Shown here piece after piece: positions 8,574 to 18,400 of a DNA stretch of 64,000 nucleotides; within the stretch, counting starts at the first letter, position 1, and each line of letters begins with the position of its first letter. The translations under genes and the position numbers were made by a program. Location of the stretch: assembly GCF_009498035.1 (NCBI RefSeq), contig NZ_CP034550.1:7750001-7814000 (forward strand), written 5' to 3'. The notes under the pieces were generated by a model, which made no database searches, was not told the origin of the DNA, and worked only from the letters and a program-made list of their open reading frames with translations. The DNA is from Saccharothrix syringae (GTDB lineage Bacteria > Actinomycetota > Actinomycetes > Mycobacteriales > Pseudonocardiaceae).

Positions 8574-10942
8574 CGCTCCCCCTCCGCGGCGCGCCGCCGC
8601 TGCTCCAGCACCGCGGCCCGGCGTTGGCCCTCGTGCCCCACGCGGGCCCGCAGCACGTCGGCGAAACCCCGCAGGAACTCGGTCAGCTTGTCCTCGGTCA
8701 GCATGGCGGGCATCAGCGTCGGCACCCCGCCGGTGGACTGGACGAGGTAGGTGCGCCCGAGCGAGATCACCGGGTCGTCGTCCGCCGTCAGCACCTCGCG
8801 CGCCAGGGCGACGACGCCGTCCGCGCCGCCGAAGCGCCCGCCGACGTAGTCGCGGAACCGGGTGAGGCTGCCGTCCTCGGCGTAGTGCCGGCGGACCGCG
8901 TCGACGATGCTCGCGCCACCGCGCACGGCCCGCGCCAGCAGGTACCCGTCGGCGTCCTCGACGAGGTCCGCGAAGCCGAACGACGAGCTGACCGCGAGTT
9001 GGGCCAGCCGGTCGGCGCAGTAGGTGTAGCCGGAGGAGTAGCTGCCGCTGTCGCGCCGCCACTCCCCGTAGAACGTCATCAGGTCGCCGCCCCACCCGGC
9101 GACGTCGCCGCGGTCGACCGCGCCGGGGGCGGCCGGGCCCGGCTGGGCGAGGTGGCCCTCGAAGGTGGCCATCAGGTGCTCCACGCCCAGGGCGTGGCCG
9201 GTGAAGCCGTCCAGGAACTCGGTCATCGGGGACGCACCGCGCGACTCGGCGTAGTCGACGAAGCCCCGGTCGATCGGGCCGATGAGCTGCTGCCACTGGA
9301 AGTCGTCGTAGCGGCGGTGCCGGGCGTACTGGGCCACCAGCCGGTCCGCGCGGCTGCTGTCGTAGACCGTGGCCAGGCGGTGCAGCCCCTCGACGTGGGC
9401 GACGAACCCGTCGGACGGGTCGACCGGCTGGTTGACCGAGCCCTGCCCCGCGTCGGCACCCGGCCGGTGCACGTCGTTGTCCAGGTCGAAGGCGTCCGCG
9501 CCCGCGGTGAACCGGAACTCCCGGACCTGGTTGAACGCCCAGTTGGCGGGCAGCGGGAAGCCGAGGTTGCCGGAGAAGCCCCACGACATGCCGGACACGA
9601 ACGACCACCGGGCCTGGGTGTGCTTGGTGACCTGCGCGCACACGTTGCGCGAGCCGTAGACGCCGTGGACGTACCGCTTGCCCTGGTTGGCCAGGCCCGC
9701 GACCACGCCGTTGAAGTAGGGCACGACGTTGGACTCGATCTCGGCCTGCGTGGCGTCGTAGTCGACGGCGAAGTAGATGACCGTGCCGTGGTTGAACCCG
9801 TGGTGCAGGCCGCGGGCGTGGGCGCGCAGCGCATCGTCGAAGCCCTTGGCGTAGGTGAAGTCGGCCGGTTCGCGCGCGCTGTACTGCCAGATCGGGAACA
9901 CCCGCATGCCGGTGCCGAACACGCCCTCCAGCTCGCCCGGCTGGATCTGCTTGTCCAACGTGCTGCCCGGCGGGTCCTCCAGGTAGCGGCCCACGTAGCG
10001 GTAGCCGGCGTCGTACAGGACCCGGGCGCGGGCGGGCGTGATGGTGAACCGGGTGTCGCAGGCGGTCGCGGGACGGCTCGGGTCGCCCGTGGACACCAGG
10101 AGCTGCGCCCAGGTGCGGAAGTCGCCGCGCCCGGTGACGTCCAGGGCCGAGAACCGCTGGAACGCCTCGACGAACTCGCGCAGCCGGGCGTCGAAGGTCT
10201 CCTTGAAGGTGGTGACGGTGTCGTCCACCGGCTCGTTGAACACGCACGCCGCGCTGAACAGCCGGACGAAGATGCCCGAGGCGCCCTCGGCGACCTCGTT
10301 GCGGCGCAGGCCCTCCTGCGTCCCCGGGCCGAAGTTGCCGTTCGCCTGCTCCTCGGGGATGCCGACCTCGTACTGGATGGCCTTGACCAGCGCCTGCTGC
10401 ACGTCGCGGGAGAAGTGCCCGTCGCAGGGCCCGAGGAAGTACGTCGACCGGTGCTGGTACCGGCCGTTGAGCCACCGCTGGACCTCGCGCACCTTCTCCG
10501 AGCCGCCCGCGGTGAGCACGCAGGCGTCCATCGACAGCAGCGCCTTGAACAGCTTGGGCGACAACGACAGGTACGGCTCCTCGGTGGCCACGCCGAGGTC
10601 GTCGGCCATCTCCCGCACGGCCGCCGCGGTGACCGACGAGTACCGGCCCTCCCCCGCGCCGCCCCAGTAGCCCTTGGCGAACAGCCCGTACTGGACGATG
10701 TCGCAGATGTTCGCGTTCGGCTCGCCGGGGCCGATCGGGCCGCGCGCCCGCAGGCGCGCGAGCGTGCCGGGGCCGAAGCCCGCCACCACCGGGCTGATGC
10801 CCAGCTCGTGCTGGAGGCCCATGGTCAGCGCGTACACCGTCGCCCAGCCCGTGCGGCCGTTCTCCGGGCACGGCTCGTAGCCGGGTGCGGCGCGGTAGGT
10901 GGCGTTGACCCAGCGCTGGGCTTCGAGGACCTTCTCGTCCAC
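8570..10942 (-). CDS. Peptidoglycan-binding repeats plus DUF1906 glycoside-hydrolase-like protein
   Basis: Start GTG 10942 (VDEKVLEAQRWVN) follows a GGGGGGA ribosome binding site; upstream in-frame sequence is unlike protein. Residues 1-285 contain peptidoglycan-binding-like repeats (VQRWLNGRY, GHFSRDVQQALVKAIQYEVG, NGNFGPGTQEGLRR). Residues about 294-495 match the DUF1906 TIM-barrel fold found in lysozyme-like enzymes (GYRYVGRYLEDPPG, VFPIWQYS, GTVIYFAVDYDAT, VHGVYGSRNVC, FDLDND). Residues 510-790 are a helical region I do not recognise. No signal peptide or membrane segment is visible in a 790-residue cell-wall-type protein, so export, if any, must be non-classical. It is coupled to the Tat-exported M15-like gene. 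Confidence 0.85.
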   Translation of the reverse strand: MDEKVLEAQRWVNATYRAAPGYEPCPENGRTGWATVYALTMGLQHELGISPVVAGFGPGTLARLRARGPIGPGEPNANICDIVQYGLFAKGYWGGAGEGRYSSVTAAAVREMADDLGVATEEPYLSLSPKLFKALLSMDACVLTAGGSEKVREVQRWLNGRYQHRSTYFLGPCDGHFSRDVQQALVKAIQYEVGIPEEQANGNFGPGTQEGLRRNEVAEGASGIFVRLFSAACVFNEPVDDTVTTFKETFDARLREFVEAFQRFSALDVTGRGDFRTWAQLLVSTGDPSRPATACDTRFTITPARARVLYDAGYRYVGRYLEDPPGSTLDKQIQPGELEGVFGTGMRVFPIWQYSAREPADFTYAKGFDDALRAHARGLHHGFNHGTVIYFAVDYDATQAEIESNVVPYFNGVVAGLANQGKRYVHGVYGSRNVCAQVTKHTQARWSFVSGMSWGFSGNLGFPLPANWAFNQVREFRFTAGADAFDLDNDVHRPGADAGQGSVNQPVDPSDGFVAHVEGLHRLATVYDSSRADRLVAQYARHRRYDDFQWQQLIGPIDRGFVDYAESRGASPMTEFLDGFTGHALGVEHLMATFEGHLAQPGPAAPGAVDRGDVAGWGGDLMTFYGEWRRDSGSYSSGYTYCADRLAQLAVSSSFGFADLVEDADGYLLARAVRGGASIVDAVRRHYAEDGSLTRFRDYVGGRFGGADGVVALAREVLTADDDPVISLGRTYLVQSTGGVPTLMPAMLTEDKLTEFLRGFADVLRARVGHEGQRRAAVLEQRRRAAEGER

Positions 10943-11102
10943 GCGCGTCCCCCCGGTCGTGCTCCCCGAACTTCCGGCGGTGGAGTCAACCAGCGGAGTT
11001 CCCCGGCCACAACGGCCGACCGGGCGGGCGGGCCGGTCGCACAGGGCTCGACCTGCCCGAACGGGTCGGGGGTCCGGTCCCCGCGGGCCGCGCCTGTCCC
11101 GC

Positions 11103-11134
11103 CGGGCGGGCTGCCGGAGGGGCAGCCCCGCCCG
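11103..11134 (-). terminator. Hairpin downstream of the monooxygenase gene
   Basis: GGGCTGCC/GGCAGCCC is a perfect 8-bp stem with a GGAGG loop, extended by further G-C pairs around one bulge. It lies 12 bases after the stop of the conservon-associated monooxygenase and probably ends that operon. The remaining bases up to 10943 hold the promoter of the DUF1906 gene but no clear motif. Confidence 0.7.
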
Positions 11135-11145
11135 CCGGGCGCGGA

Positions 11146-12381
11146 TCAGGCCGGGGTCACCGACGCCAGGTACCGGTCGGTCAGCGCCGGGTCGAAGAAC
11201 CACTTCTCCAGGTCCGTCGGGTCGCCGAAGGCGTTGGCGAACCGGTCGGCCACCGCGGGCACCCGAGCCGCCGTGCCGAAGATGCGCATGACGTGCTCGG
11301 GCGGCGGCTGGAGCATGGCGTTAGTCCAGAACGTCACGTGCCGGGCGTACTCCCAGTACGCCTCGAACGCGCCGTGCATCCACTCCTCGTCGAACGGCTC
11401 GTCACCGCGCGCCAGCACGCTGTCCAAATAGGACGCCGCGCACTTGGCCGCGTTGTTGGAGCCCTGGCCGGTGAGCGGGTCGTTGGCCACCACCACGTCG
11501 GCCATGCCCAGCACCCGCCCGCCCGCCGGCAGCACGCCCACCGGCCGCCGCACGACCGGGGCGTAGGAGCCGACGAGGGTGGCGCGGTCGTCGGTCAGCT
11601 CGACCGCGCGGCAGCGGTCGTGCTCCCACGGCACGTACCGCCGCATCAGCGACAGGGTCCGGTCCAGGTGCTCGGCGGGGTCCGGCCGGTCGTCCCAGCA
11701 GTCCAGCGGCCCGCCGGGCAGGCCCTCGAAGAACAGGATGTCGCAGTCGCCGCTGAGGGTGTGGGCGGGTATGACGAACAGCTCGCCCACCCCCGGCACC
11801 GCGTTGAACCGCACCGCCCGCAGGTCCGGGTGCTCGGGACGTGGCTCCATGCCGTGCACGTAGACCACCGACAGCACCCGCTGGGGCGTCCGGTACGGGG
11901 ACCGCCCGGGGTCGCGGTCGAACAGCTGCACCAGCTCGCCCTTGCCCGCGGCGATCACCACCAGGTCGTACAGGCCGGTCAGCGGGTCCAGGTCGGAGGT
12001 GGTCACCCCGTGGTAGACGACCTTCGCGCCGCGGTCCTCCAGCAGCTCCAGCCAGCCCGCCATCTTCACCCGCTGGTCGACCGACTGGGCGTAGGCGTCC
12101 AGCCGGCCCAGCCAGTCCAGCGCCCGGCCGCCGTCGGGCGCGGCCACGGACAGGCCGATGCCCTCGACCCGGGGCGCCTGCGCCTCCCACAGGTTCAGGC
12201 CCAGGTCGCGCTCGTGCTGGAGGGCGGGGCCGAACATGCACTGGGTGCTCATCACCCGCCCGCCGCGGATCTCCTCCGGGGTCCGCGCCGACATGACCGT
12301 GACGTCGTAATCGTGCCCGACCAGACCTAACGCCAGTTGGAGACCAGCCTGACCGGCCCCCACGATCAACACCTTCCGCAT
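11146..12381 (-). CDS. FAD-dependent monooxygenase, styrene/indole monooxygenase StyA-like
   Basis: The N-terminus MRKVLIVGAGQAGLQLALGL is a GxGxxG FAD-binding Rossmann motif. FNAVPGVGELFVIP, CDILFFEGLPGG and GMADVVVANDPLTGQGSNNA (the second FAD contact, DPxxGxG type) are typical of two-component styrene/indole monooxygenases, which need a separate flavin reductase. No reductase gene is nearby. It lies 32 bases after the conservon GTPase on the same strand, so it is probably the last gene of that operon. Substrate is unknown. Confidence 0.9.
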   Translation of the reverse strand: MRKVLIVGAGQAGLQLALGLVGHDYDVTVMSARTPEEIRGGRVMSTQCMFGPALQHERDLGLNLWEAQAPRVEGIGLSVAAPDGGRALDWLGRLDAYAQSVDQRVKMAGWLELLEDRGAKVVYHGVTTSDLDPLTGLYDLVVIAAGKGELVQLFDRDPGRSPYRTPQRVLSVVYVHGMEPRPEHPDLRAVRFNAVPGVGELFVIPAHTLSGDCDILFFEGLPGGPLDCWDDRPDPAEHLDRTLSLMRRYVPWEHDRCRAVELTDDRATLVGSYAPVVRRPVGVLPAGGRVLGMADVVVANDPLTGQGSNNAAKCAASYLDSVLARGDEPFDEEWMHGAFEAYWEYARHVTFWTNAMLQPPPEHVMRIFGTAARVPAVADRFANAFGDPTDLEKWFFDPALTDRYLASVTPA

Positions 12382-12413
12382 CTCGCCGCCACCTCATCTC
12401 CTCGCAAGGGCTG

Positions 12414-13004
12414 TCACACCGGGCCGTAGGACAGGGTGAGCCGCATCGTGTAGGACACCAGTTCCCGCAGCGCGGCGGCGACCGACGGGCGGTCCCTGGC
12501 GTCGCAGGTGATCAGGGGGACGTCCGGGGAGATCGCCAGGGCGTCGCGGACCTCGTCCAGGTCGTGCGAGAGCACCCCGTCGAACAGGTTCACCGCGACC
12601 ACGAACGGGATCTCCGAGTCGTTCTCGAAGTAGTTGATGGCCGCGAACGACTCCTCCACCCGGCGCGTGTCGACCAGCACCAGCGCGCCGAGCGCGCCGC
12701 GCGACAGGTCGTCCCACAGGAACCAGAACCGCGGCTGGCCGGGGGTGCCGAACAGGTAGAGCACCAGGTCCTGCTTCAGGGTCAGCCTGCCGAAGTCCAT
12801 GGCCACCGTGGTGGTGGTCTTGTCGCCCTCGGGGTCCACCGGGTCCACGCCCTCGGCGGCCTCGGTCATCCACGCCTCGGTGTTGATCGGCGGCACCTCG
12901 GAGACCGAGCCCACGAACGTCGTCTTGCCGACCCCGAAGCCGCCGGCGACGACGATCTTCGCCGAGATGGTCAGCGGGTCGGCGTCAAACGCCCTTGAGC
13001 CCAT
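12414..13004 (-). CDS. cvnD: Conservon small GTPase
   Basis: This is a Ras-like GTPase of the conservon family. The P-loop is GGFGVGKTTFVG, the switch region is FGTPGQPRF and the base-recognition loop is AVNLFDG. It starts at ATG 13004, overlapping the end of the DUF742 gene by 20 bases. In conservons the GTPase works with a histidine-kinase-like ATPase, a roadblock protein and a DUF742 protein as a membrane-associated switch resembling eukaryotic G-protein modules. Length (196 residues) is typical. Confidence 0.95.
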   Translation of the reverse strand: MGSRAFDADPLTISAKIVVAGGFGVGKTTFVGSVSEVPPINTEAWMTEAAEGVDPVDPEGDKTTTTVAMDFGRLTLKQDLVLYLFGTPGQPRFWFLWDDLSRGALGALVLVDTRRVEESFAAINYFENDSEIPFVVAVNLFDGVLSHDLDEVRDALAISPDVPLITCDARDRPSVAAALRELVSYTMRLTLSYGPV

Positions 13005-13383
13005 CCAGGATCCTCTCCAGCAGCTGCAGGTCGTACTGGTACTCGTGACCGGTGGGGTGGATGTAGACCATGTCCTGGGACGCCAGGTCGCTCAGCAGCA
13101 CGCGGATGACGCCGAGCGGGATGTCCAGGGCCGCCGACAGCTCCGCCACCGAGGTGCGCTGCCGGGCCCGCTCGTAGAGGGCCTGCGCCTCGGGCATGAG
13201 CTGCGCGCTGGCCTGCGGGTCGTAGTTGGGCACCGACACCAGCGTCTCCACCAGCAGCAGGTGCCGCGGCCTCGTGCGCCCGCGGGTGATGGCGTACGGG
13301 CGGACCCTGGTGCTGCGCATCGGGCCCGGTTTCGGGCCGGTCCGGCCACCGGTCGCCACCGCACCCCTCCTTCCGTCACGCAC
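12985..13383 (-). CDS. cvnC: Conservon DUF742 protein
   Basis: This is a 132-residue protein with the DUF742 signature VRPYAITRGRTRP, the winged-helix-like segment SVAELSAALDIPLGVIRVLL and the C-terminal LLERILDGLKGV. It overlaps its neighbours on both sides (8 and 20 bases), as conservon genes usually do. It probably acts as an adaptor between the roadblock protein and the GTPase. Confidence 0.93.
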   Translation of the reverse strand: MRDGRRGAVATGGRTGPKPGPMRSTRVRPYAITRGRTRPRHLLLVETLVSVPNYDPQASAQLMPEAQALYERARQRTSVAELSAALDIPLGVIRVLLSDLASQDMVYIHPTGHEYQYDLQLLERILDGLKGV

Positions 13384-13816
13384 CGGGGCGCCGCGCGGTC
13401 ACGGTGCGCCGCATGTCCGCCCGCAGCTGCGGGGTCAGCGCGTGCCCCGCGTTGCCGACGAACTTGGTCATCTCGTAGCCGATGACCTTCATGTCGCAGG
13501 CGGAGGAGGTCAGCACGCCCAGGCCGGCGCCCTCACCGATGTCCATGAACAGGAAGTAGCCGCCGGTGAGCCGCACGACGATCTGCTCGCAGGTGCCCTT
13601 GTCGAACACGGCCGCGGCGTTGCGGGCCAGGCTGAGCATGCCGCTGGAGATGGCGGCCAGCTGCTCGCCCGCGTCCACCCCGACGGTGTCGGAGGCGATC
13701 AGCGGCAGGCCGTCGGAGGACAGGATCAGCGCGTGCGTCACGCCGTGCACCCGGCGGACGAAGTCGTTGATCAGCCAGCTGAAGTCCGGTTCCGGGTCGG
13801 CGCGTTGGTCAGTCAT
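13376..13816 (-). CDS. cvnB: Conservon roadblock/LC7 protein
   Basis: Start ATG 13816 (MTDQRADPEPDFSWLINDF) is chosen because it lies at the usual eight-base overlap with the preceding gene. The roadblock fold is clear: VHGVTHALILSSDGLPLIAS, GEQLAAISSGMLSLA and FLFMDIGEGAGLGVL. Roadblock proteins of conservons are thought to modulate the GTPase. Length 146 residues is normal. Confidence 0.95.
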   Translation of the reverse strand: MTDQRADPEPDFSWLINDFVRRVHGVTHALILSSDGLPLIASDTVGVDAGEQLAAISSGMLSLARNAAAVFDKGTCEQIVVRLTGGYFLFMDIGEGAGLGVLTSSACDMKVIGYEMTKFVGNAGHALTPQLRADMRRTVTARRPGA

Positions 13817-15086
13817 CACTCGGGTGGTCCTCGGGGGGTTCGTCGGGGAGGGTGCCGCGGGCCGCCCGCTCACCGGCGTCGAAGTCGAGCAGGTCGCCGA
13901 AGAAGTCGTCACCGCCGGCGTCGTCCGGGTCGAGCCGGAACGGCGCGGGCGGGTCGCCGAAGCCCTCGTCGCCCGTGCCGCGCGGCCGGGGTGTCGCGGG
14001 GACGTCCGCCGGGCGCAGGCTGGCGGGCACGCGCCGGGGCAGGCCGCCCGCGGTCACGCCGCCCTCGCGCGGCGGGCGGTGCACGGGCGGTCGGGTGAGC
14101 GAGTGCCGGGGTGAGGGCATGCCCGGGGTCGCGGCGGCGGTGGCCGTGGCGGTCGTGGCGGGCTCGGCGGGTTCCGGCTGCCGCACCAGCGACACCGGGG
14201 CCGCCTCGCGCACCAGGTCGGGCGGCAGCAGCACCGAGGCCGTGGTGCCGTGGGGCGCGCGGCGGCCGAGCCAGACCCGCACGCCGTGCTTGTCGGCCAG
14301 CCGCCGCACGACGGCCAGGCCCATGTGCTCGATCGACGAGCCGTCCAGGGACGGCTCGGTGGACAGGCTGTCGTTGAGCGCGGCCACGCGCTCCGCGGGC
14401 AGGCCGATGCCGGAGTCCTCGACGCGCAGCAGGATGCTGCCCGCCTCGGTGACGTGGGCGCTCACCGTGACCGGCGAGTTGGGCGGCGACTGCGCGGTGG
14501 CGTTGTCCAGCAGCTCGGTGAGCAGGCGGCTGATGTCGTCGGCCGCGAAGCCGACCACGGCGAGCGGTGCCACCCGGCCGACGTCCACCCGCGGGTACTG
14601 CTCGATCGCGGAGATGGCGGCGCGGATGACGTCGACCAGGGAGGCCGTCTCCTCGGCCGCGGCGCCCGCCTCCTCGCCGGCCAGCACGCGCAGGTTCTCG
14701 GCGTTGCGGCGCAGGCGGGTGGCGAGGTGGTCGAGCCGGTAGAGCCGGGAGAGGGCGTCGGGGTCCTGCTCCTGGGCCTCCATCTGCTCCAGCTCGGCCA
14801 GCAGGGAGTCGACCAGGTTCAGGTCGCGCAGGGCGATGCCGGCGCAGACCGCCGCGAGCAGGTCCTCGCGCGGCGCGGCGGCGGTCGGCGCCGGGGTGGG
14901 CGCCGGGGTTCGGGGGCGGCGGGTTTCGAGGAGTTCGAGGATGGTGTCGCGGGCCTGTTCCAGGAGGGCCCGGGCGCCCTGCCGGTCGAGCAGCACCCGC
15001 GCACCCTGCCGGCGGTACTGGTCCAGCAGCGACCGCGCGCCCTGCCTGCGGTACTGGTCGAGCAGCGACCTCACCCGGCTCACCAT
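13809..15086 (-). CDS. cvnA: Conservon histidine-kinase-like ATPase without sensor domain
   Basis: ATG 15086 is preferred; ATG 15140 would add 18 Arg-rich residues. The ATPase core shows LDHLATRLRRNAENLRVL, N-box LLDNATAQSPP, G-box EDSGIGLPA and GLAVVRRLADKHGVRVWLG. The C-terminal 130 residues are Pro/Arg/Asp-rich and disordered. Typical conservon kinases have an N-terminal transmembrane sensor; here there is only a short helical segment made of repeats of LLDQYRRQGAR. It is therefore probably cytosolic or recruited through those repeats. It is first gene of the operon, followed by roadblock, DUF742, GTPase and monooxygenase. Confidence 0.92.
   Translation of the reverse strand: MVSRVRSLLDQYRRQGARSLLDQYRRQGARVLLDRQGARALLEQARDTILELLETRRPRTPAPTPAPTAAAPREDLLAAVCAGIALRDLNLVDSLLAELEQMEAQEQDPDALSRLYRLDHLATRLRRNAENLRVLAGEEAGAAAEETASLVDVIRAAISAIEQYPRVDVGRVAPLAVVGFAADDISRLLTELLDNATAQSPPNSPVTVSAHVTEAGSILLRVEDSGIGLPAERVAALNDSLSTEPSLDGSSIEHMGLAVVRRLADKHGVRVWLGRRAPHGTTASVLLPPDLVREAAPVSLVRQPEPAEPATTATATAAATPGMPSPRHSLTRPPVHRPPREGGVTAGGLPRRVPASLRPADVPATPRPRGTGDEGFGDPPAPFRLDPDDAGGDDFFGDLLDFDAGERAARGTLPDEPPEDHPSDD
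14971..15069 (-). repeat. 36-bp tandem repeat in the conservon kinase N-terminus
   Basis: Units at 14998-15033 and 15034-15069 differ at only a few bases; a 27-base partial unit (14971-14997) precedes them. They encode successive SLLDQYRRQGAR-like helical 12-mers. The near identity at DNA level indicates recent duplication. Confidence 0.85.
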
Positions 15087-15381
15087 GCGCGCTCCGCTGG
15101 GACGTCTTCGGTCAACACCGCGCCAACCATAGTCACGCAAAGGTGCCGGTCAAGACGGACGGTAACGAGTTTCCCTCTTTTGGATGCGGAAAGTGATCAC
15201 CACGGAGGCAAGGCCGCTGGTCACACTGCGTGCCGTGACGGCTCCGCCCCGAGATTCCGTCGGTGACGCCCGATTGGGATTCACTCGATCGAGGACAGGT
15301 CAACTCTCCGCCGCGATCGGGTCGTTGACACCCCCGACGCGCCCGTGACAGGTTCGTCCCCGTGGTCCCGCCGCCACGTCC

Positions 15382-15395
15382 TGACAACGTTGTCA
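15382..15395. promoter_or_regulatory. Perfect palindromic operator before the GH92 gene
   Basis: TGACAACGTTGTCA is a perfect 14-bp palindrome 18 bases before the GH92 start codon, an ideal repressor site. TTGACA at 15325-15330 may be a -35 element. The CG centre suits a LacI-family repressor. The 15087-15412 interval holds nothing else I can assign. Confidence 0.65.
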
Positions 15396-15412
15396 CAGAG
15401 AGGTCCCTGCGC

Positions 15413-18400
15413 ATGGCACCGTCGCACCGCCGCAGAGCCCGTCCCCTCGTCGCGTCCCTCGCCCTGCTGGCCGGCCTGGTCACCGGGGTGCCCGCCGCGG
15501 TCGCCCAGCCCGCGCCGGAGGACCCGGCGACCCTGGTCAACCCCTTCATCGGCACGCAGAACTTCGGCAACACCTTCCCCGGCGCGAGCGCACCGTTCGG
15601 CATGGTGCAGGTCAGCCCGGACACCGGCGGCCAGGGCGGTTACGACTACCTCCAGGGCAACATCCACGGCTTCAGCCAGACGCACCTGTCCGGCGTCGGC
15701 TGCCCGGTCATGGGCGAGCTGCCGGTCATGCCCACCACCGGGCCCGTGGACAACGTTGACACCAACGCCTACCGCTCGCCCTACTCGCACGACGACGAGG
15801 ACGCCGAGCCGGGCTACTACCGCGTCGGCCTGTCCCGCTACGGCATCGACGCCGAGCTGACCGCCACGCCGCGCACCGGCTGGCAACGCCACTCGTTCCC
15901 GGCGACCACCGCGGCGAACGTCCTGTTCAACACCGGCAAGGCCAACCAGCAGGTGCTCGACTCGGAGGTCCACGTCGTCGGCGACCGCACCGTCGAGGGG
16001 CGGGTGCGGGCGGGCCGGTTCTGCGCGGGCCGCGACGAGCACACCGTGTACTTCAGCGCCACCTTCGACCGGCCGTTCGCGGCCTTCGGCACCTGGCGCG
16101 GCACCACGCGCTCGCCGGGCGCCCGGGACGCGGCGGGCGGCGGCGGCAACGGCGCGTGGGTGACCTTCGACGCCACCGCCGACCGGGACGTGGTGCTCAA
16201 GGTCGGCCTGTCCTACACCGGTGTGGAGGGCGCGCGGCGCAACCTCGCCGCGGAGACCGGCGACTCCTTCGACTTCGACGCCACGCGCGCCGCGCTGCGG
16301 CGGGACTGGGCGGGGCGGCTGGGCGCGATCCGGGTCGACGGTGGTCCGGTCGAGCGGCGCACCGCCTTCTACACCGCGCTCTACCACTCGCTGCTGCACC
16401 CCAACCTGGCCGGCGACGTGGACGGCCGGTACACCGGGTTCGACGGCGCGCAGCACGTGGCCGAGGACTTCACGCCGTACCAGAACCTGTCGCTGTGGGA
16501 CACCTACCGGCCGCAGAACCAGTTGCTGGAGCTGCTGGAACCGGCGGTGGCCCGGGACGTGGCGCTGTCGGTGGTGGCGAGCGGCCGCGACGGCGGGTGG
16601 CTGCCGCGGTGGGCGCTGGCCAACAGCGAGACCAACATCATGACCGGTGACCCGGTGACGCCGTTCCTGGTGGAGGCGTGGTCCAAGGGCCTGCTGGCCG
16701 GGCACGAGCAGGAGACCTACGACCTGCTCAGGCGCAACGCCACCGAGACCCCGCCCGCCGACTCGCCCTACAACGGCCGGTCCGGCGTGGCCTTCTACGA
16801 CGAGCGGGGTTACGTGCCGTCCGGCTTGGCCCTCGGCGAGGACTGCGCGCACAAGGGCGGGGACAACGACTGCGTGCACCCGGCGTCGGCGACGCTGGAG
16901 TACGCGGCGGCGGACGCGGCGCTCGCGCTGATGGCCGCGGGCCTGGGGCACCGCGAGGACGCGCGGCTGTTCGCCGGGCGCGGGCAGTGGTACCGCAACC
17001 TGTGGGACGCGGGCACCGGCCACTTCCGACCGCGCACGGTCGAGGGCACCTGGGTGTCGCCGTACAACCCGGTGGACGCCGGGCACCAGTTCCACGAGGG
17101 CGGCGCCTACCAGTACCAGTGGCTGGTGCCGCAGGACCCGAACGGCCTGGTCGAACTGATGGGCGGGCGGCGCGCCACCGAGCAGCGGCTGGACGCGTTC
17201 TTCGCCTACGACAAGCTCTTGGTCGACCCGGCGGGCACCGCGCGCACCGAGTGGATCACCCAGCCCTACGACTACTACGGCAAGCCGACCTACAACCCGA
17301 ACAACGAACCCGACCTGCTCGCGCCGTACTTCTACCTGTCCGTCGGCGCCCCCGCGAAGACGGCGACCGCGGTGCGCGCGGCGATGACGCTGTTCACCAC
17401 CGGCCCGGACGGCATGACCGGCAACGACGACCTGGGCACGATGTCGGCGTGGTACGTGTTCTCGTCGCTGGGCCTGTACCCGACGATGAGCGGCGCCGAC
17501 TTCCTGGCCCTGTCCAGCCCCCAGTTCCCCGCCGCGACCGTGCGGGTCGGGCAGGGGCGGGTGCTGACCATCACCGCGCCGGGCGTGGACGACACCAACC
17601 GGTACGTGCGGCGCGTGTCGCTCGACGGCCGGGACGTGCGCACCACGTGGCTGCGGTGGGACGACGTCGTGGGCGGCGGCACCCTGGCGCACGAGGTCGG
17701 CCCGACGCCCTCGGCGTGGGGCACGGACCCGGGCGCGGCGCCGCCGTCGGTCAACCGCGCGCCCGCCGACGACCGCAGGCACGTGGACGCGTCGCTGCGC
17801 GAGTCGACCGCGGTGGTGCCGACCGGGGACGCCGAGCAGACCGCGACGCTGACCCTGGACGTGCTCGCCCAGGCGCCGGGCGCGGTGCCGGTGACGGTGC
17901 GCCCGACCGCGCCGGCCGGGTGGCGGGTCTCCCCGACGCCCCTGCTGGTGCTGCGGTCCGGCCGGCTGCCGGTGCAGCGCACCGTGGCGCTGGCGGTGAC
18001 CGTGCCGGCGGGGACGCCCGCGGGGTCGTACCCGGTACGGGTGGAGGTGCGGGGGCCGAACGCGGTCACGCGCGAGGCCGTGGTCGAGGTGCGCCCGGCG
18101 GCGCGCTGCGCGGTGACCGCGGGCACCCAGTGCGCGGTGGACCTGACCGGTTCGCTCAACCACGACGGCACCGCCACGGTCGAGCAGCCGGCCCAGGGCG
18201 ACTTCGACGGCCAGGGCTGGAGCTACGACGCGGCCCTGCTGCCCACCGGGCCGGTCACCCTGGGCGGGGTCGCCTACGCCGCGCCGGACCCCGGTGGTGC
18301 GGCGGCGAACTTCGTCGAGGCGCGCGGGCAGGCGGTCCTGCTGCCCGGTGCGCGGTACGGCGGTCTGCGGCTGGTGGCGGCCTCGCACAACGGGCCGGTG

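Noticed and set aside
7931..11431. A plus-strand open frame of over 1100 codons
   Set aside because: It is the antisense of the DUF1906 and M15-like genes, Arg/Pro/Gly-rich with no domain; typical shadow in 75% GC DNA.
11146..12381. Monooxygenase as part of a secondary-metabolite cluster
   Set aside because: It directly follows the conservon genes with short spacing and there are no other biosynthetic enzymes.
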